64,000 bases of DNA from Prochlorococcus sp. AG-436-O11 (GTDB lineage Bacteria > Cyanobacteriota > Cyanobacteriia > PCC-6307 > Cyanobiaceae), in contig QCPO01000006.1 of assembly GCA_003212535.1 (NCBI GenBank), positions 1 to 64,000 of the forward strand, given 5' to 3'. Positions 40,740 to 48,802 of the stretch are shown here, one piece after another (position 1 is the first letter of the stretch; the number at the start of each line of letters is the position of its first letter). A model generated the notes under the pieces. It had not been told where the DNA came from. It did no database searches and saw only the letters and a program-made list of their open reading frames with translations. Made by a program: the position numbers and the translations under genes.

Positions 40740-41729
40740 TCAAATTAAGATTTCTAGTTGCCCTTTTTTGAAGTCATCTACTGATGCAATTAAACAACCT
40801 GTGGTAGCAACTCCTTTAAACATCCAATTTGCTGCTTCTTTATGTAAAGATGGTTGAGGCTGTTCAGATTTTACAGAACAACAGTACCAAGGATTTAATA
40901 TCCAGAGGCCATCACTTTCATCCCACCTTATAGAGAAGAGGGAATAGATTTCTTGGTACTTTGCTAGGGTAGTTTTTTCTGTAAATGAGCAAACATAAAA
41001 ATATATTTTTTTTGTGGAGTATTTTTTGTTCACATAAGTTGCGACTTTAATAGTATCTGAAGGTAAGGAACTCTCTAGATTATTAAAGTTATTTGATATA
41101 CAAAAATCATCTGGATCTGGTATTTTTCCATCATTCAAAAAACTAAACGCATAACAAAAAGCCTGCACCTCGTCATACCCAGATAGTTCTATTTGATAAG
41201 TTTCTTTTTTTCCTAAATTTAATAACTGTTCCAAGTTACGTTGAAATTCTTCTTCAGTTATTATGACTTGATCTTTTTTTACATTAAGACCTGAATCCAC
41301 CTTATTAAGACCTGGATCCACCTCATTAAGACCTGGATAAATTCCACTTCGAATAGCCGAATCAGCAGTTGGAACAATGCACAAGGAAAGACCAGTTATT
41401 TTTCCCTCATCTACAGAAGCATAAGCAACTCCAAGTAAATTAGACTTATCGCCTTGAGCCATGATAAGGCAGTCGTTATGACCATAGGCTGGGCAGACGC
41501 CTAATTCTGCGTAAACAGGACTATTAGTTTTTTTTATTACTTCAAGTTTTGGTCTGATATATTCGATGAACTCATCTTTTGAGTTCATATCGGTTAAGAC
41601 TTTTTGTGATGAGTATGAGAAGTCTTCTGCCAAAAACGATTCAAACTCAGACGAATCAAGAGTGTGCATCATTCTCGCATAAATGCTCAAAGCATCCCTT
41701 TCTGTTAGTTGAGAAGCTTCTTTTCCCAT
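40740..41729 (-). CDS. Hypothetical protein with NTF2/SnoaL-like N-terminus and PGLN repeats
   Basis: 329 residues. The N-terminal 115 resemble the NTF2/SnoaL fold (ALSIYARMMHTLDSSEFESF, LAEDFSYSSQ). A short tandem repeat follows (YPGLNEVDPGLNKVDSGLNV), then EEEFQRNLEQLL, similar to the SHOCT end of the next gene, then a Cys-containing C-terminal domain. Transcribed after the SHOCT gene with a 28-bp gap. Function unknown. Confidence 0.55.
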   Translation of the reverse strand: MGKEASQLTERDALSIYARMMHTLDSSEFESFLAEDFSYSSQKVLTDMNSKDEFIEYIRPKLEVIKKTNSPVYAELGVCPAYGHNDCLIMAQGDKSNLLGVAYASVDEGKITGLSLCIVPTADSAIRSGIYPGLNEVDPGLNKVDSGLNVKKDQVIITEEEFQRNLEQLLNLGKKETYQIELSGYDEVQAFCYAFSFLNDGKIPDPDDFCISNNFNNLESSLPSDTIKVATYVNKKYSTKKIYFYVCSFTEKTTLAKYQEIYSLFSIRWDESDGLWILNPWYCCSVKSEQPQPSLHKEAANWMFKGVATTGCLIASVDDFKKGQLEILI

Positions 41730-41757
41730 TACTAAAGAGATAAATTCATAAAGTGTT

Positions 41758-42663
41758 TCATAAATCTAATAATTGTTTCTTTTTAGCTTGAAATTCTTCT
41801 TCGGTTATTATTCCTTTATCTTTTAACTCTGCATATTTTTTTAATTCGTCTGCATCTGAAATGTTAGATTTTGATAAATACTTTGCAGTAGATTTAATTC
41901 TTCTTCTTGTTTCTTTTTTTGTTTTACTAAAAGTATTTGGAATATCCTTAATATCCTTAAACCAAAAGATGAATGTAATAAAAAATATTGGGGCAAAAAA
42001 CAAAGTCAAGATGAAAGGGGGAAAGAGAGGAGACTGATAAAGTTCCCAATTATTTTCCATAATATCTGTAGAAAGTGAATCAATAACAAAAAACCAAACA
42101 ACTACGAATCCAATATTAAGAACAAGTCTAGTAAGTATATTTTTAGGTACTAGAGATTGACTTTCTTTATATAACTTTTGAGGTAACTTAAATAAATTTA
42201 TAAATACATTCTTTGTCTTATCTCTAAATTTTTTGCTAAAAGAGTATAATAAACCGAAAGAAATTATTGGTATATAAAGAGCTATTAAAGCAGGATACAA
42301 GATTGGAGCAATAATTAAACCAGATACAAGTGCTCTAAAAATTATAAGTGTAAAAGGAAAAGCAATTATTCCAATGACATAAAGTAAAGCCAGTAATCTA
42401 TCGTCGCGTTTAGTCCATGGTTTTGGCTTTGGCTTTAGTTTTGGTTTTGGTTTTGTTTTTTTAGATGCGCCTAGAGATTTAACCCGATCTTGCTTTTCTG
42501 TTGGTAGTGAAGTTTCTTCTACAAAAAAATCTTCGGCTATATCAATATCTTTTTCGTCATTAAAGGATTCAATACCTAATGCTTTTAATGTATTCCTCTC
42601 TATCAATCTATCAATATCTTCTTTAGAATCACCTTTATATTTATCGGATTTATCTGATGTCAT
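41758..42663 (-). CDS. Membrane protein with C-terminal SHOCT domain
   Basis: 301 residues. A charged N-terminal region ends in a Lys-Pro repeat (KPKPKLKPKPKPW), then about four to five transmembrane helices (90-235), and a SHOCT domain at the end (LKKYAELKDKGIITEEEFQA then KKKQLL). SHOCT is a short oligomerisation motif. Its ATG lies directly behind promoter copy 8. First gene of a pair with 40,740. Function unknown. Confidence 0.7.
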   Translation of the reverse strand: MTSDKSDKYKGDSKEDIDRLIERNTLKALGIESFNDEKDIDIAEDFFVEETSLPTEKQDRVKSLGASKKTKPKPKLKPKPKPWTKRDDRLLALLYVIGIIAFPFTLIIFRALVSGLIIAPILYPALIALYIPIISFGLLYSFSKKFRDKTKNVFINLFKLPQKLYKESQSLVPKNILTRLVLNIGFVVVWFFVIDSLSTDIMENNWELYQSPLFPPFILTLFFAPIFFITFIFWFKDIKDIPNTFSKTKKETRRRIKSTAKYLSKSNISDADELKKYAELKDKGIITEEEFQAKKKQLLDL

Positions 42664-42706
42664 TAAAAAAGAGGGTTTTATCCGTCTATGTTAGATCGAC
42701 TGTCAA
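42664..42706 (-). promoter_or_regulatory. Island promoter cassette, copy 8 (minus strand)
   Basis: On the minus strand TTGACA (42,706-42,701), 18-nt spacer with GTCGATCTAACATAGACG, GATAAA, then CCCTCTTTTTTA and ATG. The only copy on the minus strand; shows the unit is mobile or invertible. Confidence 0.78.
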
Positions 42707-42720
42707 TAAATTTGATCAGA

Positions 42721-42753
42721 ATTTGTCCGCAATTTGTCCGCAATTTGTCCGCA
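42721..42753. repeat. Arm-type repeat B (TTTGTCCGCA x3)
   Basis: Three perfect direct repeats of ATTTGTCCGCA, about 50 bp left of fragment 13. Here the repeats are on the opposite side of the tRNA fragment from those at fragment 12. Confidence 0.65.
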
Positions 42754-42803
42754 GTTGTTGCAGACAATAAATTTAGATTTATAACTTCCCCTGCTATGAC
42801 TGA

Positions 42804-42848
42804 TCGGGGCGACAGGATTCGAACCTGCGACCTAGTGCTCCCAAAGCA
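42804..42848 (-). repeat. tRNA-Pro 3' fragment 13
   Basis: Exact match up to CCCAAAGCA. Left border of the restriction cassette. Confidence 0.93.
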
Positions 42849-43058
42849 ACTGGTCAAATTAAGCTATATTTAGACTTTTTAGTCATAACAACAGTAGTAG
42901 CAATATGCTAGTGTTTTGTATTGTTCGTAAATGTTCACTAGAGGTTGACTTTTTCCCACGTTTTTCCCACAGGGCACTTTCTCTTGACCTAGTGCTCTTA
43001 AATCTAAAAGATTTTTAAGACAAAATAAAATAAAATTTGAGTAATAAAAGTTAGGTAA

Positions 43059-44111
43059 ATGAGTCTTGAGAACCAAGAAAAAAATATAGGCTTTGTTTAT
43101 TTCATGACCGAAAGAGATCTATTTGGTTATCCATGTGGTCCTTATGTGAAGATTGGTCTTGTTAAAGGTAATGATGATGGCAGATCATCTTTTGATAGAA
43201 GAAAAGAACATCAGACTGGAAATCCTAGAGAAATAATTATTGAAGCAGAAGTTAAAACCTATGCTCAAGTTTCAACCTTAGAATCTCTTGTTCATCAAAG
43301 ATTGGCAAAAAATAGAATACATGGGGAGTGGTTTAATTATGGCGAGGATGGAATACATCCCTATGTAGAATTAACAAAAGAAATAAATGGAGATCTTGAG
43401 AGCGAATTAGAAAATGATTTGAAAATTAATAATTATACGGGGATTCAAGATAACGGAGAAGAAATAAAACCATCTTCAGATGCAGAGGATATTTATAATG
43501 AACTTCTAAAGGTCAAAGCAAATTTTTTAAAGATTAAAGGCGAAAAAGATTTAGCAGTCTTAAAACTTAGATCTTTTAATAAGGAATTTTGTAGGGATAT
43601 TGATGGCATTTGTTCATATGAAAAGATCAAACCTTCAGAAAAATTAGAATCTGTAATTTTTAAGAAAGATCATCCTGATATTTTTGAAAAACTTTGTACA
43701 AAAAAAATTAAAGGCCCACTTCTTGTAAAAAAAGATCTTAAACAAACACTCAGTAAAGAATTTAAAGATATTCAAGAAACTATTAAAGTACAAAAGTTTC
43801 TGGAGGATAGTTCGAAAAGACTTCTCAAAAGAGACGAATATGCCATGAAATTGCATCAAGAATATCTTGAGGCACATGCCTCATTGCAACCTATTGAGTA
43901 CAAAAAGAAGCTTTTCGAAAATAAACTAAAACTTCTTACAGGAGAAAACCAAGGTATTCAAAAAATTTGTTCATGGAAAAGAAGAATAACTAAAAACCTA
44001 AGTAAAATTGACCTTTTAAATTATGATTCTGAGTTAACTCAAAAATATATAACTAAGAAAAAATCTGTTGTTAGATTTAAAGTTAATGATTATCGCCCTT
44101 ATCCTTTTTAA
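43059..44111 (+). CDS. GIY-YIG (T5orf172-type) nuclease-like protein
   Basis: 350 residues. N-terminal domain (10-100): GFVYFMTERDLFGYPCGPYV then KIGLVKG, RRKEHQTGNPREI, LESLVHQRLAKNRIHGEWFN, the T5orf172/MUG113 GIY-YIG pattern including the final E-W-F. The remainder is a long charged helical region. Convergent with the REase gene (5-bp gap) and in the same cargo unit as the Dcm/Vsr set, so it may be an accessory nuclease of that system. Ends FKVNDYRPYPF. Confidence 0.72.
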   Translation: MSLENQEKNIGFVYFMTERDLFGYPCGPYVKIGLVKGNDDGRSSFDRRKEHQTGNPREIIIEAEVKTYAQVSTLESLVHQRLAKNRIHGEWFNYGEDGIHPYVELTKEINGDLESELENDLKINNYTGIQDNGEEIKPSSDAEDIYNELLKVKANFLKIKGEKDLAVLKLRSFNKEFCRDIDGICSYEKIKPSEKLESVIFKKDHPDIFEKLCTKKIKGPLLVKKDLKQTLSKEFKDIQETIKVQKFLEDSSKRLLKRDEYAMKLHQEYLEAHASLQPIEYKKKLFENKLKLLTGENQGIQKICSWKRRITKNLSKIDLLNYDSELTQKYITKKKSVVRFKVNDYRPYPF

Positions 44112-44116
44112 AATAT

Positions 44117-45172
44117 CTAATAATCAAAGGAGGGATCGAAAAGTTCTTCTATTGAATCTCTTATTGTTGAAATTGGCCTTACGTATTTCTTCGTAGAGTG
44201 ATCATCAAGAAATTCTCTATATTTTATGTCATGATCTGGAAGATAAATAATATGTCCTCTTAATCCGAGCTGTCTGCATTGTTCAAAAGATAAATCGCAA
44301 TCCCTAAAAAACCAAACGACTCTACTTATTTTCAGTTTTAGAAGAGTCTCTCTATTTTCAACCATAGCTTGTTTATATCTCTCTCTGGCAGTTGTTTTAC
44401 AACTAATCAAAAGCATATTCCCGAATTTTCCACCTTTTTTAATTACGTGATCAGCCTCTAAAATACCTGTGATATGGGGGGGGACGTCCTCTAATTTTTT
44501 ACCGATATGTTCAAGAATACATTGAACAGATAACTCAAGTCCATCTCCTGCAGATTTCTTTCCACCATTAGTACATCTTCCATGAAAAAGAACCAAGGAA
44601 GAATTAATACATTGTTTTTGCAACTCTTCATTTAATGGATATTTAGATTCTTTTAAGCTTAATTCCATTTTTTTTACCAATTCATGCCCCAAACTATCTT
44701 TTATAACTTGACTTGCTTCGTAAGAGTATTTACTCCAATTAGAAATTAAATTATTCAAAGCATTGTCACCATTTATTTCTAAATCTGTCTTGGCATCATC
44801 CATAGCGATATTTTGCATGATTTTCACTTCTTTTCCGTTTTCTTCTAATGCCTCATTAGTTAGTGGTCCAATTATTTGTTGACAATTGAAGAGTATTTCA
44901 AGAGCATTTGGGATTGATAAATATTTTTTTAAATAATTTTTAAGTGATTTATATTTTTCTCTTTTAGATAAGGAACGAGAATCAAAGATTTTGTTTCTAA
45001 ATATATCTTCAAGGCCCTCATAAATATCTAAATTTAATTCCAAAATATTTGAAATTGATTTTGCCATAAACTCCATCTTTTTTTGATTTTTATTTATTGC
45101 TCCATAATCTTCACTAACCAAAACTCTTAAAAATAAAAAAGATAAATTTTTATTTTCAACTTTGGAGTTCAT
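44117..45172 (-). CDS. Type II restriction endonuclease (EcoRII-C-like PD-(D/E)XK)
   Basis: 351 residues. The catalytic core GDGLELSVQCILEHIGKKLE, then GILEADHVI and LLISCKTTARERYKQA, gives E-x-D ... C-K-T-T-x-R-x-R-x-K-Q, as in EcoRII-type C-terminal nucleases. Start ATG overlaps the methyltransferase stop by 4 bp (ATGA), a classic R-M pair. Contains a C8 run on the coding strand (44,476-44,483) that could slip. It cleaves unmodified phage DNA; recognition site unknown, though a Dcm-like partner hints at a CCWGG-type site. Confidence 0.78.
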   Translation of the reverse strand: MNSKVENKNLSFLFLRVLVSEDYGAINKNQKKMEFMAKSISNILELNLDIYEGLEDIFRNKIFDSRSLSKREKYKSLKNYLKKYLSIPNALEILFNCQQIIGPLTNEALEENGKEVKIMQNIAMDDAKTDLEINGDNALNNLISNWSKYSYEASQVIKDSLGHELVKKMELSLKESKYPLNEELQKQCINSSLVLFHGRCTNGGKKSAGDGLELSVQCILEHIGKKLEDVPPHITGILEADHVIKKGGKFGNMLLISCKTTARERYKQAMVENRETLLKLKISRVVWFFRDCDLSFEQCRQLGLRGHIIYLPDHDIKYREFLDDHSTKKYVRPISTIRDSIEELFDPSFDY

Positions 45173-46422
45173 ATTATTATTTTTACCATATTTCTTGCGA
45201 TTTCTCTTATCACTGGAACAGATACCGAATTCCCAAACTGTTTATATATTTGAACATCAGAAACAGCTGACACATTGAATTCATCAGGAAACCCTTGTAT
45301 TCGTGCACATTCCCTCGGAGTTAACTTTCTTGGATTTTTATTAATATCACTTTGATCAATTAATATTTCGCTCCCATCTTTGTAGTATCTAGCGCTGATT
45401 GTATTACAGAAAGAACTTTCAGTATTAAATAAGGAATAACCAAAACCATTCCCTTTGATTTTATGCTCTTTCTTTCGTCTTATATGTCCTGCTAGTAATC
45501 TGTCTGAAATAGTATATTTCTCTTCAACCTTAGAATTCTCTTCAAGAACATCCCCTAGCCTAGTAATCGATTTTTTTTGCTCCAAGGTAGAAAACATTTC
45601 TTCGATTTTTTTATCTAAGGCATCTGTATTTTTAAAATAATCCCTATTAAAACCAACAATATAAATCCTTTCTCTTTTTTGAGGTATCCCAAAATTATTA
45701 GCTCTTAATACTCTAAAATCAACCGCATAATTCAGTTTTTTATTCATACTTTTTCTAACTTCATCAGAAACTGGATAATCTTGAGGTATGTTTTGCTTAT
45801 TCTCTCCTCGTAAAATTTCTAAAATTGTTTTTAGTGTTTTCCCCTTATCATGACCTTTTAATTGTTTGACGTTTTCAAGAAGAAAGGCTTTAGGTTGTTT
45901 TGCAGCAAGTATTCTTTGAATCTCAAAAAACATTGTTCCTCTCGTATCTGTAAATCCCTTCTTAAGGCCTGCTTGTGAAAATGCCTGACAGGGAAATCCT
46001 GCCAAAAGAATGTCATGAGATGGAATTTGATTAGTTTGGATTTTAGTTATATCTCCATTAGGAAGCTCACCATAGTTGGATGCATATGTTTTGATTGCAA
46101 ATTTGTCCCACTCAGAACTAAAGAGACATTTACCATTTAGCTGCTGAAAAGGAAGTCTTATTCCACCAATTCCTGCAAACAAATCTATGAATGTAAAATC
46201 TGGTTTTTTAGAGGATTCTTTAAAAGGGATTAATGTAGATAAATTTTTAATTATTTTTAGCTTTGCATCGGTTGGTGAATGTTCGCCTCTTTCCCATCCG
46301 CTAATTGTTCTATCACCTGAATCTTTTAAATTTAATAAAAAGGCAAATTCTTTTTGAGTTAATCCAAGACTTTCTCTTCTATGTTTAATTAAATCTTTTG
46401 ATTGAAGTAAGGTATCTTCCAT
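45169..46422 (-). CDS. dcm: C5-cytosine DNA methyltransferase with N-terminal XRE HTH
   Basis: 417 residues. Residues 10-65 form an XRE-type HTH (IKHRRESLGLTQKEFAFLLN, ISGWERGEHSPTDAKLKII), then a C5-MTase: FIDLFAGIGGIRLPFQQLNG (motif I), the catalytic Cys in LLAGFPCQAFSQAGLKKGF (IV), AFLLENVKQL (VI), FGIPQKRERIYIVGF (VIII), QFGNSVSVPV (X). The HTH probably represses its own promoter, as in EcoRII/SsoII-type systems. Protects host DNA from the overlapping REase. Confidence 0.93.
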   Translation of the reverse strand: MEDTLLQSKDLIKHRRESLGLTQKEFAFLLNLKDSGDRTISGWERGEHSPTDAKLKIIKNLSTLIPFKESSKKPDFTFIDLFAGIGGIRLPFQQLNGKCLFSSEWDKFAIKTYASNYGELPNGDITKIQTNQIPSHDILLAGFPCQAFSQAGLKKGFTDTRGTMFFEIQRILAAKQPKAFLLENVKQLKGHDKGKTLKTILEILRGENKQNIPQDYPVSDEVRKSMNKKLNYAVDFRVLRANNFGIPQKRERIYIVGFNRDYFKNTDALDKKIEEMFSTLEQKKSITRLGDVLEENSKVEEKYTISDRLLAGHIRRKKEHKIKGNGFGYSLFNTESSFCNTISARYYKDGSEILIDQSDINKNPRKLTPRECARIQGFPDEFNVSAVSDVQIYKQFGNSVSVPVIREIARNMVKIII

Positions 46423-46496
46423 AAATATCTTTATATTTTTAGAACATATCCAACAATATTCGCAGGGTCAACTACTAGATAGATTTTCTTAAGGTT

Positions 46497-46895
46497 TTAT
46501 TGAGAAATATCTTTTAATTTTGAGCATAAGTGAAATTTTTTATCTTTGATCTCACATTCCCAAACATTTATTATTTTCCATCCCAACTCATTTAATTGAG
46601 ATTGCTTTAATTTATCTCTCTTTTTATTTCCCTCTAACTTATTTTTCCAGAAATCGGTTTTTGTTTTGGGTAAACACGCATATTTGCAATCTTCATGCTG
46701 ATGCCAAAAGCATCCATTAACAAAAATAGCCGTTTTATATTTAGGTAGAACAATATCTGGATTCCCAGGTAAATCTTTTCTATGTAATCTAAAACGATAT
46801 CCCATCTCATGAAGTATTTTTCTTACTTCAATTTCTGGCTTTGTATTTTTCGATTTAATTGCAGCCATATTTCTAGATCTGGCTTCACTGGTCAT
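46497..46895 (-). CDS. vsr: Vsr very-short-patch repair endonuclease
   Basis: 132 residues, full length. SRNMAAIKSKNTKPEIEVRK, the catalytic Asp in PGNPDIVLPKYKTAIFVNGC, FWHQHEDCKYACLPKTKTDF (zinc Cys/His) and LNELGWKIINVWECEI. Nicks at T:G mismatches produced by deamination of 5-methylcytosine at the cognate methyltransferase site, so it belongs with the Dcm-like gene 75 bp downstream. Confidence 0.95.
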   Translation of the reverse strand: MTSEARSRNMAAIKSKNTKPEIEVRKILHEMGYRFRLHRKDLPGNPDIVLPKYKTAIFVNGCFWHQHEDCKYACLPKTKTDFWKNKLEGNKKRDKLKQSQLNELGWKIINVWECEIKDKKFHLCSKLKDISQ

Positions 46896-47152
46896 TTTTT
46901 GAAGTTTCTTTAATTTTTAAGAATGTATAAACATACTAATTAGTATTTTCAGAGATGAAAATACTTTAAAAAATTCGTACCTAGAAAATCTAAGAGGCTC
47001 GAAAATACTCATCTATAAACGCTCAGAAAGAACCTAATAAAAAAATAAAGTTTTAATTTTATTAAAAGATCCAGAGCATAGTAGGTTTTCTCTCATCCAT
47101 ATTTTTCCCACATTTTCCCCACGAGCAATATTAGCAATCTTTGTAATCCCAA

Positions 47153-47199
47153 TCGGGGCGACAGGATTCGAACCTGCGACCTAGTGCTCCCAAAGCACT
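47153..47199 (-). repeat. tRNA-Pro 3' fragment 14: distal attachment site of the complete element
   Basis: The 46 nt from TCGGGGCGACAGGATTCGAA to CCCAAAGCAC are identical to 55,610-55,655 of the intact tRNA-Pro. These direct repeats bracket the recombinase/replication genes. Confidence 0.93.
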
Positions 47200-47289
47200 G
47201 GGCGTTATTTTTAAGAAAACCTTGAGACTTTAGTTATAGCCTAGACTAATTATAGATGGTGGAACGAGTTTGAGACAACATATTGCAAT

Positions 47290-47301
47290 ATCTTCGAAGA
47301 T
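47290..47301. promoter_or_regulatory. ATCTTCGAAGAT palindrome, copy 2 (recombinase 5' region)
   Basis: Perfect 12-bp palindrome 9 bp upstream of ATG 47,310. Same motif at 55,502 and 28,055, and as a 10-bp core at 49,640. Candidate operator or recombinase site. Confidence 0.6.
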
Positions 47302-47309
47302 CATACAAG

Positions 47310-48635
47310 ATGTTTATAGATGCTAGCTCCCCCTCTAGCTCCCCCTTCTACGACCTAGTGCTTATGCCAAAGCGATCACATACAGAAGATTGGATAGAAG
47401 CTATTAGAGTTTTCATTAGAGATACTCTAGGGAATAAGAATTGGCAAATTATAGAAAATAAGGGAAAGGCTAGATTAGGAATAAGATTCGAAGATGGTAC
47501 AAGAACTTACAAATATCTTCCCTACAAGTGGCAAAGATCAAATCAAAATGAGATTAGACATTTTATTGAATCAGTTCATTATCTTCATATAAAAAAGAAA
47601 GTTCCAATAGATGAAGCATTTGAAAGAGTAAAAGCTAGAGCACCTAAAGATAAACTTCCACAAAGTAAAACTGACCCACAAGTTTTGTTAGATGCTTGGA
47701 AGAAGTATGGAGATTTTAAAATTAATACTTCAGGAGATATTTCCCAACAAACTTGGGATAAAGGTTATGCAAAAACTTTTAGGAAGTTAGAGCAAGTTGC
47801 TGATTCTCAGGATGCAATAAATCTATTAAAAAATATAGGTAAGTTTAATGAAGCAGGAAGTAGATCAAGAGAAGAAAATGTTCAAAGAATAGCTAGTTTT
47901 TTAAGATGGGCTACAAGCAAAGAGAGTGGATACTTATTAGATAGTGAAATATGGAATCCTCCTCCAAAATTTAATCTTCAAGATTTTAAAGGTAAGAAAT
48001 CTAGGCAACTTCAGCAAAGAACTCAAGATCCTACAACACCTATAGAAGATAATGATTTATTTAGATTAATTGAAAGTTTAAATTTAACTCCTGAAGAGAA
48101 AAAACATAGAGTTGAGGATAGAGCAAAGGAGTGGAGCTTTGCTATTAAGTTGATGGCTACTTATGGTTTAAGACCAATAGAAGTGCAATATCTTGAAGTA
48201 AGGAGAAATGGTAAGGATACTGTATGGTGCACCTATGCCAAGAAGTCAGGTGGAGGTATTGGTCAAGCTAGAAGATTATTTCCATTGCATCCTACTTGGG
48301 AAAAAAATTGGAATTTAATTCAAAAAATCAAAAAAAAATCTCCACTTCCAAGAATGAAAGCAGGTGCAGCAGAAGCCTTCAAAAATTACATGAGATTTAA
48401 TCCTGTATGGAAAGAATTAAAAGAAAAAGGATGCAAAGGATATAGCTTTAGACATGCTTGGGCTATGAGAGCACACTTGGAGTATGGATTACATCCAAGA
48501 GAAGCAGCACCAATGATGGGTCACAGTTTGGAAAGTCATCAACAATACTCAAGATTCTTCAATGAAGAGTTATTAGAGGAATCATTTGAGAGAGCTATTG
48601 AAAGAAGAAAAGCTACACATGACGTTAAATCTTAG
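47310..48635 (+). CDS. Tyrosine recombinase (integrase) of the tRNA-Pro element
   Basis: About 441 residues from ATG 47,310; ATG 47,364 (MPKRSHTEDW) is the more natural start because the codons between encode the repeated flank SSPSSSP. C-terminal catalytic domain: Arg I in LMATYGLRPIEVQYLEV, box II Y-S-F-R-H-A-W-A (Tyr where His is common), His in MMGHSLESH and nucleophile Tyr in QQYSRFF. The N-terminal part is probably a core/arm-binding domain. It stands just inside the distal repeat, the tycheposon arrangement. Expected to recombine the tRNA-Pro 3' end. Confidence 0.9.
   Translation: MFIDASSPSSSPFYDLVLMPKRSHTEDWIEAIRVFIRDTLGNKNWQIIENKGKARLGIRFEDGTRTYKYLPYKWQRSNQNEIRHFIESVHYLHIKKKVPIDEAFERVKARAPKDKLPQSKTDPQVLLDAWKKYGDFKINTSGDISQQTWDKGYAKTFRKLEQVADSQDAINLLKNIGKFNEAGSRSREENVQRIASFLRWATSKESGYLLDSEIWNPPPKFNLQDFKGKKSRQLQQRTQDPTTPIEDNDLFRLIESLNLTPEEKKHRVEDRAKEWSFAIKLMATYGLRPIEVQYLEVRRNGKDTVWCTYAKKSGGGIGQARRLFPLHPTWEKNWNLIQKIKKKSPLPRMKAGAAEAFKNYMRFNPVWKELKEKGCKGYSFRHAWAMRAHLEYGLHPREAAPMMGHSLESHQQYSRFFNEELLEESFERAIERRKATHDVKS
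47326..47361. repeat. Attachment-flank sequence inside the recombinase 5' end
   Basis: TAGCTCCCCCTCTAGCTCCC then CCTTCTACGACCTAGTGCT. The first part equals the left flank of the intact tRNA-Pro (55,515-55,540), the second resembles the tRNA core CGACCTAGTGCT. About 80 bp between them are missing relative to the tRNA locus. Confidence 0.55.
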
Positions 48636-48739
48636 AAGATCTATTGAAATCTTAGAAGATGGCTACATAATGATATTAATGTCGTGGCAATCCTCAGATT
48701 TAATCTAGTAATGTCCTTTGCTCGACTTCTGGTAATTAG

Positions 48740-48775
48740 AGTTCGAATCCTAGTTATTGGCGGATAGACAGGCGA
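48740..48775 (+). other. tRNA-T-arm-like sequence
   Basis: AATTAGAGTTCGAATCCTAG then TTATTGGCGGA: contains the universal GTTCGAATCC loop with weak flanking pairing, on the plus strand, unlike all tRNA-Pro fragments. I cannot fold a full tRNA around it. Possibly a fragment of another tRNA. Confidence 0.3.
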
Positions 48776-48802
48776 TTTTGTTCAACTTTTAGCTTTTTAC
48801 TA

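Noticed and set aside
42688-42873. 61-codon ORF with GDRIRTCDLVLPK
   Set aside because: Reads through the TTTGTCCGCA repeats and tRNA-Pro fragment 13; non-coding origin.
42879-43076. 65-codon minus-strand ORF
   Set aside because: Overlaps the start and upstream region of the GIY-YIG gene; no start context or family resemblance.
18774-47199. The evenly similar tRNA fragments as a CRISPR array
   Set aside because: Repeats are 45-50 bp but intervals are 0.5-5 kb with genes, and all match the tRNA-Pro 3' end; no cas genes.
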